A stretch of DNA of 64,000 bases, taken from NCBI GenBank assembly GCA_937136425.1, contig CAKZON010000107.1, forward strand, positions 17,668-81,667, read 5' to 3'. Both the position numbers and the translations under genes were made by a program. This stretch comes from an uncultured Crocinitomix sp. Lineage in GTDB: Bacteria; Bacteroidota; Bacteroidia; Flavobacteriales_D; Crocinitomicaceae. Shown one piece after another: positions 1 through 8,469 of this stretch; position 1 is the stretch's first letter; each line of letters opens with the position of its first letter. The notes beneath the pieces were generated by a model that saw only the letters and a list, made by a program, of their open reading frames with translations, ran no database searches and was not told where the DNA came from.

Positions 1-1
1 A

Positions 2-85
2 AAGGTAGATAAATTCAGCTTTCACAAAATGGACTCTTTAAAGTTTGAGCACGAAAAACAATTTGAGTTGGGAGTACGAAAATAG
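2..85 (+). CDS. C-terminal end of a truncated gene (27 codons)
   Basis: An open frame enters from the left edge and stops at a TAG at 83-85. The 27 residues are charged, contain several Lys, Glu and Phe, and end in LGVRK. Nothing in this short tail identifies a family. It lies about 80 bases upstream of, and on the same strand as, the next gene. A chance open frame of this length is quite possible, so it is only a candidate. Confidence 0.3.
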   Translation, partial: KVDKFSFHKMDSLKFEHEKQFELGVRK

Positions 86-164
86 ATGTTACCAACGCTG
101 AATAAAACCAATCACTATTTACAAACACCGCCAAAAAACTAGACATAAGGAAGCATAACTTAAA

Positions 165-791
165 ATGGGACTAGACATTACACATATTAAAGCAACATTA
201 GAAAAACCAAAAACAACTAATCCATATGGATTGGGAGAATTTACTGAAGAAAACTTTGATGGTTTTGACGTTCCCTTTTCACACTTTGAAAAGTATATTC
301 AGAAAATTGACAGTCCTAAAATTGTAACTACAGTGGTTTTTGTAACTGATGAAAATAATTTAGACTATACAACGGAATGGTTTAAAAACTCTAAGCGAGA
401 AGTTTTTTTTGAAAAAACACCAGACTTACTTGAGCAAAAATTAAAGAATTACGAATCTAAAAATGGCTTAAGCTCACTTCATAAATATATAAACGAGAGT
501 CCTCAAAAATGGCATTTATTGCAATATTATGAAAACATTAAAAAAAATGGTTTTTATACTATTGATGAAGGGTATCAGAGAAAGGGAATGAACAGTGCTT
601 TCAATTATTTTTACCAAGACAATAAAGATTGTTTCGTATTAAAGGAAGACTTCATTCGAGCTTATAGCTGTATTGACTATTATTGGGACTCTGACACAGA
701 AGAAGATGTAAATAATCGTAAAAAATTATTTAAGAAAGACTTTTTAGATAAATTTGAATTTGGTGCGAGTTTTATGGCTCTATCCTACTAA
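165..791 (+). CDS. hypothetical protein (208 aa)
   Basis: I do not recognise this family. The protein is soluble, with no signal peptide or membrane segment, and is rich in Lys, Phe, Tyr and Asp. The start ATG opens with MGLDITHIKATL. The middle contains aromatic-rich stretches (NYFYQDN, CIDYYWDSD) and the C-terminus is hydrophobic (FGASFMALSY). It sits in a run of unlinked plus-strand hypothetical genes separated by 45-260 bases, which resembles an accessory region more than an operon. Codon use is very AT-rich. No function can be assigned; small polymorphic-toxin immunity proteins often look like this, but no toxin is visible beside it. Confidence 0.7.
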   Translation: MGLDITHIKATLEKPKTTNPYGLGEFTEENFDGFDVPFSHFEKYIQKIDSPKIVTTVVFVTDENNLDYTTEWFKNSKREVFFEKTPDLLEQKLKNYESKNGLSSLHKYINESPQKWHLLQYYENIKKNGFYTIDEGYQRKGMNSAFNYFYQDNKDCFVLKEDFIRAYSCIDYYWDSDTEEDVNNRKKLFKKDFLDKFEFGASFMALSY

Positions 792-836
792 AAAGAGCAT
801 TGCAATCAACTTATTATACATATTAAAAAAACAACA

Positions 837-1328
837 ATGAATTGGGAAGAAATTAAAAAAGATGTTTCGAAAATTCACCCAAAAAGAGAGATTGTTATTT
901 ATACACTACAAAGCCCAAACAGAAAATCTTTAGGATGGGTTAATATTGCATACGCAAACTATGATTATAGAGAATTTTGTAGATACTGTGTTGAAATACA
1001 GATTAAATTAGGAAAAAGAGATAAAAAAAAAGAAAAACTTAATCGCTTTCAGATGCATTTTAAATTAGCAAAAGTTGGATATGAAAAATTAGATTTTGAA
1101 TTCATTGAAAATTATTTTACCAAACATTTTTCTGGAATTTGCACTGCATTATTTCTTTATATTAAGACAACCAAAAGGGGGTTTAAAATTCAAATTTATG
1201 TTGATAATATTGAAGCCACAACCAATAGGCTTAATGAAATGAAAACTGATAAAAACAGAATTTTCGACTTTGATTATAAAATTACAGAAGATGAAAATTG
1301 GGACATTATAGGAATGATGTTGTACTAA
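837..1328 (+). CDS. hypothetical protein (163 aa)
   Basis: Unrecognised cytoplasmic protein starting at an ATG 45 bases after the previous stop. It is basic, with a Lys/Arg cluster around residues 60-72 (GKRDKKKEKLNR), and lacks a signal peptide or hydrophobic segment. The C-terminal third alternates acidic and aromatic residues (FDFDYKITEDENWDIIGMML). It may be co-transcribed with the preceding gene given the short spacing, although each has its own AT-rich leader. The following 220 bases hold no gene, only a small inverted repeat (AAACCC-CATAT-GGGTTT at 1503-1519). Confidence 0.65.
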   Translation: MNWEEIKKDVSKIHPKREIVIYTLQSPNRKSLGWVNIAYANYDYREFCRYCVEIQIKLGKRDKKKEKLNRFQMHFKLAKVGYEKLDFEFIENYFTKHFSGICTALFLYIKTTKRGFKIQIYVDNIEATTNRLNEMKTDKNRIFDFDYKITEDENWDIIGMMLY

Positions 1329-1551
1329 AAAAATCAAATGCATAAAATCTTACCCTACTCTACCACATCATTTTTTTATTACTTTTAATAGAAATAAATA
1401 ACCAAAACAATTTCGACTTAACTTTTCTTGACGGATGAATAAACGATTCTAATCACTTGAGTTATTTACAGAATGTTATGGGATAATAACTATAGAAAGA
1501 ATAAACCCCATATGGGTTTTATTTGGAACTTATCAGCAATTAATTGATTTT

Positions 1552-2235
1552 ATGAGAAGTATATTTCTAATTTTTACTATAATGCTATTCGGTTGTTCTG
1601 AACCATCCATTGTAGAATGTAACTGTAATGATCTTTTGTTAGATGATAGCGGTTCTTGGCAACTAAATAATGAAAACTACACGGGGATTTGCAGAACCTA
1701 CTTCTCTGACAGCATCATAGAAAGCGAATCTCAATTTGATAATGGAAAAATAAACGGTCACCTAATTTCATACTACCCAAACGGCGTAATTGAGGAAGAT
1801 TCAGAATGGAAAAACGGAAAAAGAACGGGTACTACTCTAAACTATTATGAATCCAGTGAAATATCAATTAAAACCACTGGAGTTTCAGAAAATAAAGGAA
1901 AAATGACGGGTTACATTAATTATTTTTACAAATCTGGAGTATTATCAGAAGAAGGACAAGTAATTGATGATAGTAAAGAAGGGGTTTGGAAGGTATATCA
2001 TGAAAATGGCAAATTAATGTCTTATGAAAACTGGAAAAACAATGCTATGATAGACAGCTCATTTGGATATTTTTCAAATGGAAACTTGAAAATGAAAGGT
2101 TTTTGGGTGGATGGTATTCAAGAAGGAAAGTGGATGTTTTACGACAGTATTTCAGGAGAATTTGACGGTTACTTAATCTATTTAAATGGGATACCACAAT
2201 TTGACCAGTCAAAAATCCTTAATGACAATAAGTAA
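1552..2235 (+). CDS. MORN-repeat lipoprotein, YwqK-like
   Basis: Lipoprotein of 227 aa. The signal peptide ends in a lipobox (LFGC, Cys15), so it should be anchored to a membrane on the periplasmic or outer side. From about residue 60 it carries repeated modules of the type 'sYYpNGvieed..wKnGkrtG' (for example YYPNGVIEEDSEWKNGKRTG and WKVYHENGKLMSYENWKN), the MORN-variant repeat of the family annotated as YwqK antitoxins. I count about six copies. The family label 'antitoxin' comes from a Bacillus locus; Bacteroidota lipoprotein versions have no proven toxin partner and none is seen here. It stands alone between gene-free stretches of 223 and 261 bases. Confidence 0.75.
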   Translation: MRSIFLIFTIMLFGCSEPSIVECNCNDLLLDDSGSWQLNNENYTGICRTYFSDSIIESESQFDNGKINGHLISYYPNGVIEEDSEWKNGKRTGTTLNYYESSEISIKTTGVSENKGKMTGYINYFYKSGVLSEEGQVIDDSKEGVWKVYHENGKLMSYENWKNNAMIDSSFGYFSNGNLKMKGFWVDGIQEGKWMFYDSISGEFDGYLIYLNGIPQFDQSKILNDNK

Positions 2236-2496
2236 ATCGCGTATCTCAAATAGTCCCCATGTTGATCTTTACTTTAAAAGAAGTAGATATCCAGATTGCT
2301 TAAATGAATGCTTTAAGGAACTTAAATTTGTGACGAATAAATACGATTCTTTTTAAATTCAAATCGAAGATTTTAGCTTGACTGGCTAATTGAAATTCAG
2401 AAGTAGAAAAAAACAGATAGCAAGTAAGTAAATATCAGCGCTACGCACAGACAGCCCAAATGCATATATTTACTCAAACACTAACAACAATAAAAA

Positions 2497-3288
2497 ATGC
2501 CTTTAACCAATTGTGAAACACACGGAGATGTAAGTTGTCTAGAAATGTGTAATCATTTATATTCTAATTTAGAAAAAGGAATTTTTTCCTCTTTTTATAA
2601 CCTTCCTGTGTACAAAATTAGAATGTGTAAAGCGTGTTTTGTAAAATATAAAGTAGAAAAAATTATTGATTCCATTAAAATAGAGAAAGGCTCTATAGAA
2701 CTTAAAAAAAAGCAGGAAAAAGGAATCTATCAAATAGCCCCTGACTATCATTTTGAAATAAAAATATTAGAGGATAAGCATCCTGAAATACTCAGAGAAA
2801 TCCAACATATTTATACCGAATTAAATAAAGAGAGTGGTTTTGAATGCGTAAAGTGTATTGACAAAATACAACTAGACTATGCTAGAGAAAATGATTTTGA
2901 ACTTCCTTTTGAGCCTTTCGAGAATACTATTATTCATAATGGTAATAAAGACATTAATAAACTTGAAAAAATTCTTGAAAAACAAGTCAAAATGAAGGGT
3001 GTTCATCTAGAACAATCTACAAATAGCTACGAAATGCAAAGAAGTTATCAGGTATGGGCTGGTTCGGTCAAGTTTCCGTTAACCATTAAAATTTATGGAT
3101 TTACAAAAGAGGAAGAGCAAAATAAGTTACTAGACCTTATTGAAGATTTCTTTAAAAACATTTCAAAAAAACAAAGAAAAATAATATTCTACGAATCTTT
3201 GAATTGGATTCATACAGAGTTGGAAAACGGAATGAAAAGAAAAACAAGAGATAAAGAAAAAATGATTTCTGAAATCACAATAAAATAA
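2497..3288 (+). CDS. hypothetical protein with N-terminal Cys/His-rich (putative zinc) region
   Basis: Unrecognised 263-aa protein. The N-terminus has Cys6, His9, Cys14, Cys18, His20 and then Cys44-x2-Cys47, and a further CxxC (CVKC) lies near residue 114. Such spacing suggests one or two zinc-binding knuckles. There is no signal peptide. The rest is charged and helical-looking, with a basic tail (KRKTRDKEKM). The ATG follows an A-rich leader. The surrounding genes are unrelated hypotheticals, so context does not help. Zinc binding is inference from spacing only. Confidence 0.65.
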   Translation: MPLTNCETHGDVSCLEMCNHLYSNLEKGIFSSFYNLPVYKIRMCKACFVKYKVEKIIDSIKIEKGSIELKKKQEKGIYQIAPDYHFEIKILEDKHPEILREIQHIYTELNKESGFECVKCIDKIQLDYARENDFELPFEPFENTIIHNGNKDINKLEKILEKQVKMKGVHLEQSTNSYEMQRSYQVWAGSVKFPLTIKIYGFTKEEEQNKLLDLIEDFFKNISKKQRKIIFYESLNWIHTELENGMKRKTRDKEKMISEITIK

Positions 3289-3312
3289 CTTTTCACACTA
3301 AATCCAAATCAG

Positions 3313-3738
3313 GTGAAGCCTCTTATCAAACCTATATACTTAATAGTAATTATGTCTATTCCATTATTTGGATGTAACACAAATTTCTCAGAAGAAATAA
3401 CTGATTATTACAATGAGGTTAAAGGTTTATGGCAATATATGCATCTTACTGATTCTGGAAATTTTGGAACTTCTTGCATTTTTTTTGATAGTGACTGTAC
3501 CTATGTTAGCTTACACGGCTGTTATGATATTGAAGGCACTTACTCATTTGAAGACAATGGAACAAACCAATCTTTGATCACGACATATGAGAATGGGACC
3601 AATTATGAAAACATCATCTTTTTCAGTCAGACTGAGATGAGAACTTCAAGAGCCGATTTTGGAGACACACTTATTTATCAAAAGAAGACTTCTGACGACT
3701 ACATAGATTGCGGTATCATGCCTACAGTCCAAAACTAA
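3313..3738 (+). CDS. hypothetical lipoprotein (141 aa), GTG start
   Basis: Small exported lipoprotein of unknown function. The GTG at 3313 gives a proper signal peptide: MKPLIKP as the charged part, a hydrophobic core, then the lipobox LFGC with Cys21. The alternative ATG at residue 14 would leave only seven residues before the cysteine, too short for a signal peptide, so the GTG start is preferred. The mature part looks like a lipocalin-type stress or turnover domain seen in many Bacteroidota lipoproteins (GLWQYMHLTDSG ... GTYSFEDNGT), but this is a loose resemblance. It contains four further cysteines. It starts 24 bases after the preceding stop. Confidence 0.65.
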   Translation: MKPLIKPIYLIVIMSIPLFGCNTNFSEEITDYYNEVKGLWQYMHLTDSGNFGTSCIFFDSDCTYVSLHGCYDIEGTYSFEDNGTNQSLITTYENGTNYENIIFFSQTEMRTSRADFGDTLIYQKKTSDDYIDCGIMPTVQN

Positions 3739-3859
3739 AGCTCAACAAAACAACTCACACAGTATAATTACGGGTTTTCTAAACAACCGTATTAATGCGT
3801 TAATTATTCTATTGGCAAATGCTGATTTTTGATTTATTCAATATTTCAAAAAGAGTATT

Positions 3860-4213
3860 ATGGCCAAAAGACACACGGTAAAAATCACACAAATTATTTG
3901 TAATGACCCTTCAGAAAATGAAGGGGACGAACTTTATTTGCTTTATCAAGCAGATGGAGGAAACCAATATCGCTTTCCTGAAAAGTTAAAAAGTAGTCAT
4001 GAAATGGATGACAATGATGACGAGGACACATGGAACGTTAATCTTGAATTAAACTTTGACTATGAAGTTATTCTACAGCTGTGGGATAATGATGATGCAA
4101 ATCCAGACTATTTGCAAAGTCATGACTTTCAACCTGGCAGTGGTTCAGGCAGCATAGAGCTTAAGAACACAAACGACGCAGATTATACGGTTTACTACGA
4201 ATACATTAATTAA
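3860..4213 (+). CDS. stand-alone C2-like domain protein (117 aa)
   Basis: The whole protein is one acidic beta-rich domain without a signal peptide. It begins KITQIICND and contains GDELYLLYQADGG, a Trp-centred WNVNLELNFDYEVILQLWD core and acidic loops (MDDNDDED, WDNDDANPD) that could bind calcium as in C2 domains. The same domain, recognisable by LTKLVCN, GDEDEVYFTFRADES and VYIEVYDMDD, forms the C-terminus of the next gene nine bases downstream. The two are therefore likely one operon with related or interacting products. The C2-like assignment is by pattern and not certain. Confidence 0.7.
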   Translation: MAKRHTVKITQIICNDPSENEGDELYLLYQADGGNQYRFPEKLKSSHEMDDNDDEDTWNVNLELNFDYEVILQLWDNDDANPDYLQSHDFQPGSGSGSIELKNTNDADYTVYYEYIN

Positions 4214-4222
4214 AAAAAGACT

Positions 4223-5308
4223 ATGAACGATCAATTTATAATACAAGCTACGGATTATGCTGAGATGTTTGAATCAAAAGGAATTACTACTGATGAAAAA
4301 CCGCAGCCAATTGACTATAAAATCAATGATGATGAGAAAAAAATTGCCGAATTAATTGTTCAAACCTGGAACGATTACAAGGCAACATCTGAGGGTGGAG
4401 CAAATATTGCCAACTTAAAATCATCCTCAATAGAAGAAATGCAGTTAGGCATTAAAGACATTTACCAAGGACCTGCATTTGCCTCTTGCCTTAACTCCAT
4501 TTCATCAATGGATTTAGGAAGTTTGAAAAGCGTTACACTAGGACTTTCGGCCAGTGTTGCTGTAGGTGTAGGAATTGTAGTTGCTGCAGGATGCATTTTT
4601 GACATTAGAAACCCTTTAAATGTTGAAGGCTATGTAACTGGAGGAGGGCTTTTTGGAATTGATGCCGACATTGATTTAGTAGAAGAAGCCGGGTTTTGGA
4701 ATTGCGATTATGATGATTATGGTGGAAAATCTTTTGGTGTTATTTTAGCCGGGGAAGAAATTGGCGGATTTTCTGTTGGTGCTTTTGGTTCTACACTCAA
4801 CATCATTAGCTCTTTTACAGGTTTTTCTGTTGGATTTGCAGAGGGCGAAGGTTTAGAAATATCTGCATGTGTATCTTACACCATTGAAATTGATGCGCTT
4901 GATTCATTGCGCCCCGTTTATCAATTTCCAAAATCAAACTTTCTAATTCTGACTAAACTTGTTTGCAACCACACCTCTCCGGATGGAGCTGGTGATGAAG
5001 ATGAAGTTTATTTTACGTTTAGAGCGGATGAGAGCATCACTTATTATTTTCCAAAAACAAACTACTATTCCATGAAGGATAGCGGTGAATATAGCACTTG
5101 GGATTGTGGCCGCTCAGTTTGGTTTGACAATAGCGTATACATTGAAGTATATGACATGGATGATGGAAGTAGTGATGACTTACTAGGAACAGGTACAATC
5201 AACTTAACCGACTTACCAACGAACGGTTCAGAAGTATCATTTGATCTCACCATTGAAGATGATGATGCCTCATACACCATGTATGCGAAACTTGTTCAAA
5301 CGAACTAA
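4223..5308 (+). CDS. glycine-rich protein with C-terminal C2-like domain (361 aa)
   Basis: Three parts are visible. Residues 1-90 are helical and charged (KKIAELIVQTWNDYKATSEGG). Residues about 100-225 are hydrophobic and glycine-rich, starting LGLSASVAVGVGIVVAAGC and followed by GYVTGGGLFGIDADIDL and GGFSVGAFGSTLNIISSFTGF, resembling a membrane-active or barrel-like segment. Residues about 240-361 are a C2-like beta-sandwich homologous to the preceding small protein. There is no signal peptide. The gene lies nine bases after its partner and is followed by a strong bidirectional terminator. I do not recognise the central domain. A toxin or effector with a membrane-inserting core and a calcium-dependent targeting domain would fit, but that is inference. 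Confidence 0.7.
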   Translation: MNDQFIIQATDYAEMFESKGITTDEKPQPIDYKINDDEKKIAELIVQTWNDYKATSEGGANIANLKSSSIEEMQLGIKDIYQGPAFASCLNSISSMDLGSLKSVTLGLSASVAVGVGIVVAAGCIFDIRNPLNVEGYVTGGGLFGIDADIDLVEEAGFWNCDYDDYGGKSFGVILAGEEIGGFSVGAFGSTLNIISSFTGFSVGFAEGEGLEISACVSYTIEIDALDSLRPVYQFPKSNFLILTKLVCNHTSPDGAGDEDEVYFTFRADESITYYFPKTNYYSMKDSGEYSTWDCGRSVWFDNSVYIEVYDMDDGSSDDLLGTGTINLTDLPTNGSEVSFDLTIEDDDASYTMYAKLVQTN

Positions 5309-5324
5309 AAATCACACTTATAAA

Positions 5325-5355
5325 AAAGGCAATGCTTATGAAAAGCATTGCCTTT
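5325..5355. terminator. bidirectional terminator between convergent genes
   Basis: Perfect 13-base inverted repeat (AAAGGCAATGCTT / AAGCATTGCCTTT) with a 5-base loop, flanked by A and T runs on both sides. It sits between the convergent C2-like gene and gldC and can end transcription from both. Confidence 0.85.
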
Positions 5356-5380
5356 AATTTTTCAATATTGTTTACTCGAT

Positions 5381-5725
5381 CTAACTCAACGGAGGTAAAA
5401 TCCCCATTTTATCAGCAAAGTGATGACAATAATCTCTTAAATCTTCTGACATGTTTTTTTCACCTGTAGATCTTTCAAAAGAATCAGCCAAAGTCAACAG
5501 TGTTTGATGCATGAATTTTTTCATATCATCTACCGTAAAATCTTTGTTCCACAAATCAATACGCATTGCTGCCTCCTGACTTTTATCCCAAAAAGCTAAT
5601 ATCATTGCTTCTGCCTTTGCTCCTTCAACTCCGCCGCCACTTGCAGACCAAGTGATTTCTTCTGGCAAATTATTTTCGTTTGTCAATACCTCAATATCAA
5701 TATTTGACTTTTTTAGATTACTCAT
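5381..5725 (-). CDS. gldC: gliding motility protein GldC
   Basis: GldC is a small protein of the Bacteroidota gliding and type IX secretion apparatus; it is needed for efficient gliding in Flavobacterium johnsoniae, and its exact role is unclear. The 114-aa sequence has the family landmarks: an N-terminal SNLKKSNIDIEV strand, EITWSASGGGVEGAKAEAM, then a helical region MHQTLLTLADSFERSTGE and a HHFADKMGIL end. The length is typical. Its start overlaps the end of gldB by eight bases, which implies a two-gene operon. No signal peptide is seen, consistent with a cytoplasmic or peripheral protein. Confidence 0.93.
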   Translation of the reverse strand: MSNLKKSNIDIEVLTNENNLPEEITWSASGGGVEGAKAEAMILAFWDKSQEAAMRIDLWNKDFTVDDMKKFMHQTLLTLADSFERSTGEKNMSEDLRDYCHHFADKMGILPPLS

Positions 5726-6731
5726 TTTCTTGTGGTTTATATGCTTTTAATATTTTCGTTTCACTCGTTTCATTCAATAATTCCGCTACAGAAACATCTT
5801 CATTTTTCTCCATGTAAGCGCGCACCATTTGCCAGCCCATAAATTGCCCAATTCTACCAGGAGAATCATCAATCCCTACTGTAGTTGGTGCTTCTTCAAA
5901 AAATCTTAATTTCACTTTCATATCAACGGAATAAATCCAATTCATATCCATTAAATATTGCCAAATGCTGTATTCACTTGCCATGGCATAATCATATTCT
6001 TCTTTTGTGTATCGAGCAATTAAATGCTCTTCAAATTCAGGCATCATAGCTTCTAATAAATACATCAATTTTCCAAAATAAATCATGCTTGACAAAAATG
6101 TCTCTCCTCTTTCATCACCAACAACATTTGCAGTAAGCCAACTTTGCGCTACGTCAACGGGCAAATATTCTCGGCGCATCTTCTCTTTCATGTAAACAGG
6201 AAAACGAATTTCTTTTACAATTCTGTTCTCTGGTCCCAGAAACATTTCTAAACCAATTCCAATGACATTATCTGTAGATATAACACCAAAACTATAGGCA
6301 GAATTATAAGTAATGATTTTATAAGGAACAGGAGCATCTGGCATGTGATACTTCAAATGTTTAAACGCATCTGTTAATTGCGTTTCAATTTCAGTAAAAT
6401 CAGAAAACTCAGTTTCCAAATCACTATTCACCATTTGCATCATGCTATCGCTTACAAAATACCACAAATACTCTCCAATAGAATCATCATAAACAGAACC
6501 AGAACGCAGCATATCGTATACATAAAACTCATACAATTCTCCACCGCGCTCAATCAAATCGGCATTTATAGTATGCATCTCCTCAGGAGATTGCCCTGCA
6601 AACATTGATTTCTCAAATCGATCAAATTCTAAATCCAGATCAACATCAGAGACATCAACATCCAACTTATCGGTAGAACATGACACTCCGACTAAACATA
6701 ACAATATAATTGCAGTTATTTTATTCCTCAT
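5718..6731 (-). CDS. gldB: gliding motility lipoprotein GldB
   Basis: GldB is a lipoprotein required for gliding and T9SS function in Flavobacterium. This 337-aa copy has a lipoprotein signal peptide ending LVGVSC (Cys18), then an acidic linker (DVDVSDVDLDLEF) and the conserved FDRFEKSMFAG segment. The C-terminal half contains the family pattern ending in GQFMGWQMVRAYMEKN and LLNETSETKILKAYKPQ. It is the first gene of the gldB-gldC pair and is transcribed away from the PorT-like gene, with a 54-base divergent spacer. In other flavobacteria gldB, gldC and nadE are also close neighbours, as they are here. Confidence 0.93.
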   Translation of the reverse strand: MRNKITAIILLCLVGVSCSTDKLDVDVSDVDLDLEFDRFEKSMFAGQSPEEMHTINADLIERGGELYEFYVYDMLRSGSVYDDSIGEYLWYFVSDSMMQMVNSDLETEFSDFTEIETQLTDAFKHLKYHMPDAPVPYKIITYNSAYSFGVISTDNVIGIGLEMFLGPENRIVKEIRFPVYMKEKMRREYLPVDVAQSWLTANVVGDERGETFLSSMIYFGKLMYLLEAMMPEFEEHLIARYTKEEYDYAMASEYSIWQYLMDMNWIYSVDMKVKLRFFEEAPTTVGIDDSPGRIGQFMGWQMVRAYMEKNEDVSVAELLNETSETKILKAYKPQENE

Positions 6732-6785
6732 TGCTGATAATTTCTTATTATTGTTACAAAAATGTAAAATAATAATTGCAAAATT

Positions 6786-7658
6786 ATGAAAAAGTTACTT
6801 ACCCTGATATTAATAACAGGCATTGCTTTTGGAGCAAACGCGCAAGATAAGAAATTTCAAATGGGATTGGTACTAGGACCAACATTTAATTGGACTAAAA
6901 TTCAAACCACTAAAATAGAAAGAAACGGCATTGGAAACGGCTTCACCATTGGTGTTGGCGGAAACTACATGTTCAACAATAACATTGGGTTTGCCAGTGG
7001 TATTCAATTTGATTTAGAATCTTTTAAATTAAATTATGGAAGTAATACAAATACTGCGCTAGGTGATGTATTTTATGCATATACTGATACTGACATTCAA
7101 AAATATGAAGGAAATGATGACGGTGTGACTGGAAGTGTAAAAGATTTTAATGATACGACTGGATTTCTTTTACAAACGAGAAAGTTCCGTGCTAAATACG
7201 TAACTATTCCACTTTTCTTGAAATTCCAAACGAACATGATCGGACAATTCAAATATTACGGAAAGTTTGGTTTAAGAACTAGTTTCTTAGCAGGTGTAAG
7301 AATGGATGACACTGGATATAACGCAGATTACGATCCAGCTGATGGTTCATTCACGCAAATTTCTACTTCTGGTAGAACGCAAGAAAACATGAAGCCAACT
7401 ACTTTGAAAAAAGGTTTATCTCAAGTTAGAACTGGGATTGGGATCTATGGTGGAGCTGAGTGGAACTTTACAGGAAGCACTTTCTTATATGCAGAAGTAG
7501 GATTCAACTATGGAATTACACCTTCTTTATACCAAAATTCAAGTCACTTGGCTGAAAGAGTTCCAGGTTCGGATCCAGGAACGTATGAGTATTCAAACTT
7601 GGATATTAAAAACAATCCACAACACATCATTGAGATTAAATTTGGATTATTGTTCTAA
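6786..7658 (+). CDS. outer-membrane beta-barrel protein, PorT family-like
   Basis: 290-aa exported protein. The signal peptide (MKKLLTLILITGIAFGANAQ) is followed by alternating amphipathic strands typical of the eight-stranded OMP_b-brl/PorT family: MGLVLGPTFNW, GNGFTIGVGGNYMF, GFASGIQFDLES, then RAKYVTIPLFLKFQTN, a strand pair diagnostic of PorT-like proteins. It ends in an aromatic residue (KFGLLF), as expected for an outer-membrane barrel. PorT itself (SprT) is a T9SS component, but many paralogues exist, so I do not give the symbol. It is divergent from gldB and 12 bases upstream of nadE. Confidence 0.8.
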   Translation: MKKLLTLILITGIAFGANAQDKKFQMGLVLGPTFNWTKIQTTKIERNGIGNGFTIGVGGNYMFNNNIGFASGIQFDLESFKLNYGSNTNTALGDVFYAYTDTDIQKYEGNDDGVTGSVKDFNDTTGFLLQTRKFRAKYVTIPLFLKFQTNMIGQFKYYGKFGLRTSFLAGVRMDDTGYNADYDPADGSFTQISTSGRTQENMKPTTLKKGLSQVRTGIGIYGGAEWNFTGSTFLYAEVGFNYGITPSLYQNSSHLAERVPGSDPGTYEYSNLDIKNNPQHIIEIKFGLLF

Positions 7659-7670
7659 GAACGATAAAGA

Positions 7671-8456
7671 ATGAATTACGAAAAAGTAATCAATCACATT
7701 ACCGCATGGTTGAAAGACTATGCTGTTAATGCACGATCGAAAGGATTTATAATAGGAATTAGCGGCGGAATTGATTCCGCCGTTACTTCTTATTTATGCG
7801 CCAAAACAGGCTTAGAGGTTGTTTGTTTAGAAATGAACATTCACCAAAACCAAAACGAAGTGAACCGTGGAATGGAGCACATTCAGTTTTTAGAAAGCCA
7901 ATTCAAAAATGTGCGCCACTACTCCATTAACTTAACAGATACGTTTGAGACCTTAAAAGAGGTGCTACCTGACGAAGCAAACGTTCATGGACTATCAATG
8001 GCCAACACTCGCGCAAGACTGCGTATGACAACCTTATATGCCGTTGGACAAGCCAATGGTGTACTTGTAGCTGGAACAGGAAACAAAGTAGAAGATTTTG
8101 GCGTTGGTTTTTACACCAAATATGGTGACGGAGGAGTAGACCTTAGTCCTATAGCAGACTTAACCAAGACAGAAGTATTTGGCCTTGCAAAAGAACTAGG
8201 CGTTGTTGCCTCTATTCAAAATGCACAACCTACAGATGGATTGTGGGAAGATGAACGAACGGATGAGGGACAAATTGGTGCAACCTACCCTGAATTAGAA
8301 TGGGCAATGCGTTTTAATGAAAACAAAACTGCTACAGAGGAAAACCTAAGTGACCGCGAAAGGGAGGTTTTAAAAATTTACAGAAGTTTTAATCGTGCTA
8401 ACCAACATAAAATGGTTCCGATTCCTGTTTGTTTAATTCCAGAAGATTATAAATAA
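7671..8456 (+). CDS. nadE: ammonia-dependent NAD+ synthetase
   Basis: NadE amidates nicotinic acid adenine dinucleotide to NAD+ using ATP and ammonia in the cytoplasm. The PP-loop signature SGGIDSAV lies at residues 31-38, followed by typical motifs (NTRARLRM, GTGNKVEDFGVGFYTKYGDGGVD, PTDGLW). At 261 aa it has only the synthetase domain; no nitrilase-type glutaminase domain is fused, so free ammonia is the likely nitrogen donor. It starts 12 bases after the PorT-like gene and converges with the following protease, with only 13 bases between the stops. Confidence 0.95.
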   Translation: MNYEKVINHITAWLKDYAVNARSKGFIIGISGGIDSAVTSYLCAKTGLEVVCLEMNIHQNQNEVNRGMEHIQFLESQFKNVRHYSINLTDTFETLKEVLPDEANVHGLSMANTRARLRMTTLYAVGQANGVLVAGTGNKVEDFGVGFYTKYGDGGVDLSPIADLTKTEVFGLAKELGVVASIQNAQPTDGLWEDERTDEGQIGATYPELEWAMRFNENKTATEENLSDREREVLKIYRSFNRANQHKMVPIPVCLIPEDYK

Positions 8457-8469
8457 CCCTTATTGAATC

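Noticed and set aside
1503..1519. Small palindrome AAACCC-CATAT-GGGTTT as a terminator
   Set aside because: Only six-base arms and 175 bases from the preceding stop; too weak to call.
1552..2235. Calling the MORN lipoprotein an antitoxin with a toxin partner
   Set aside because: The family name is historical; no toxin gene is adjacent and the lipoprotein signal argues for an envelope location.
2420..2496. Possible integron attC-like site before the Cys-rich gene (CAGCGCTACGCACAGACAGC)
   Set aside because: I could not identify a matching inverted partner or recurring copies between the neighbouring genes, so an integron cassette array is not supported.
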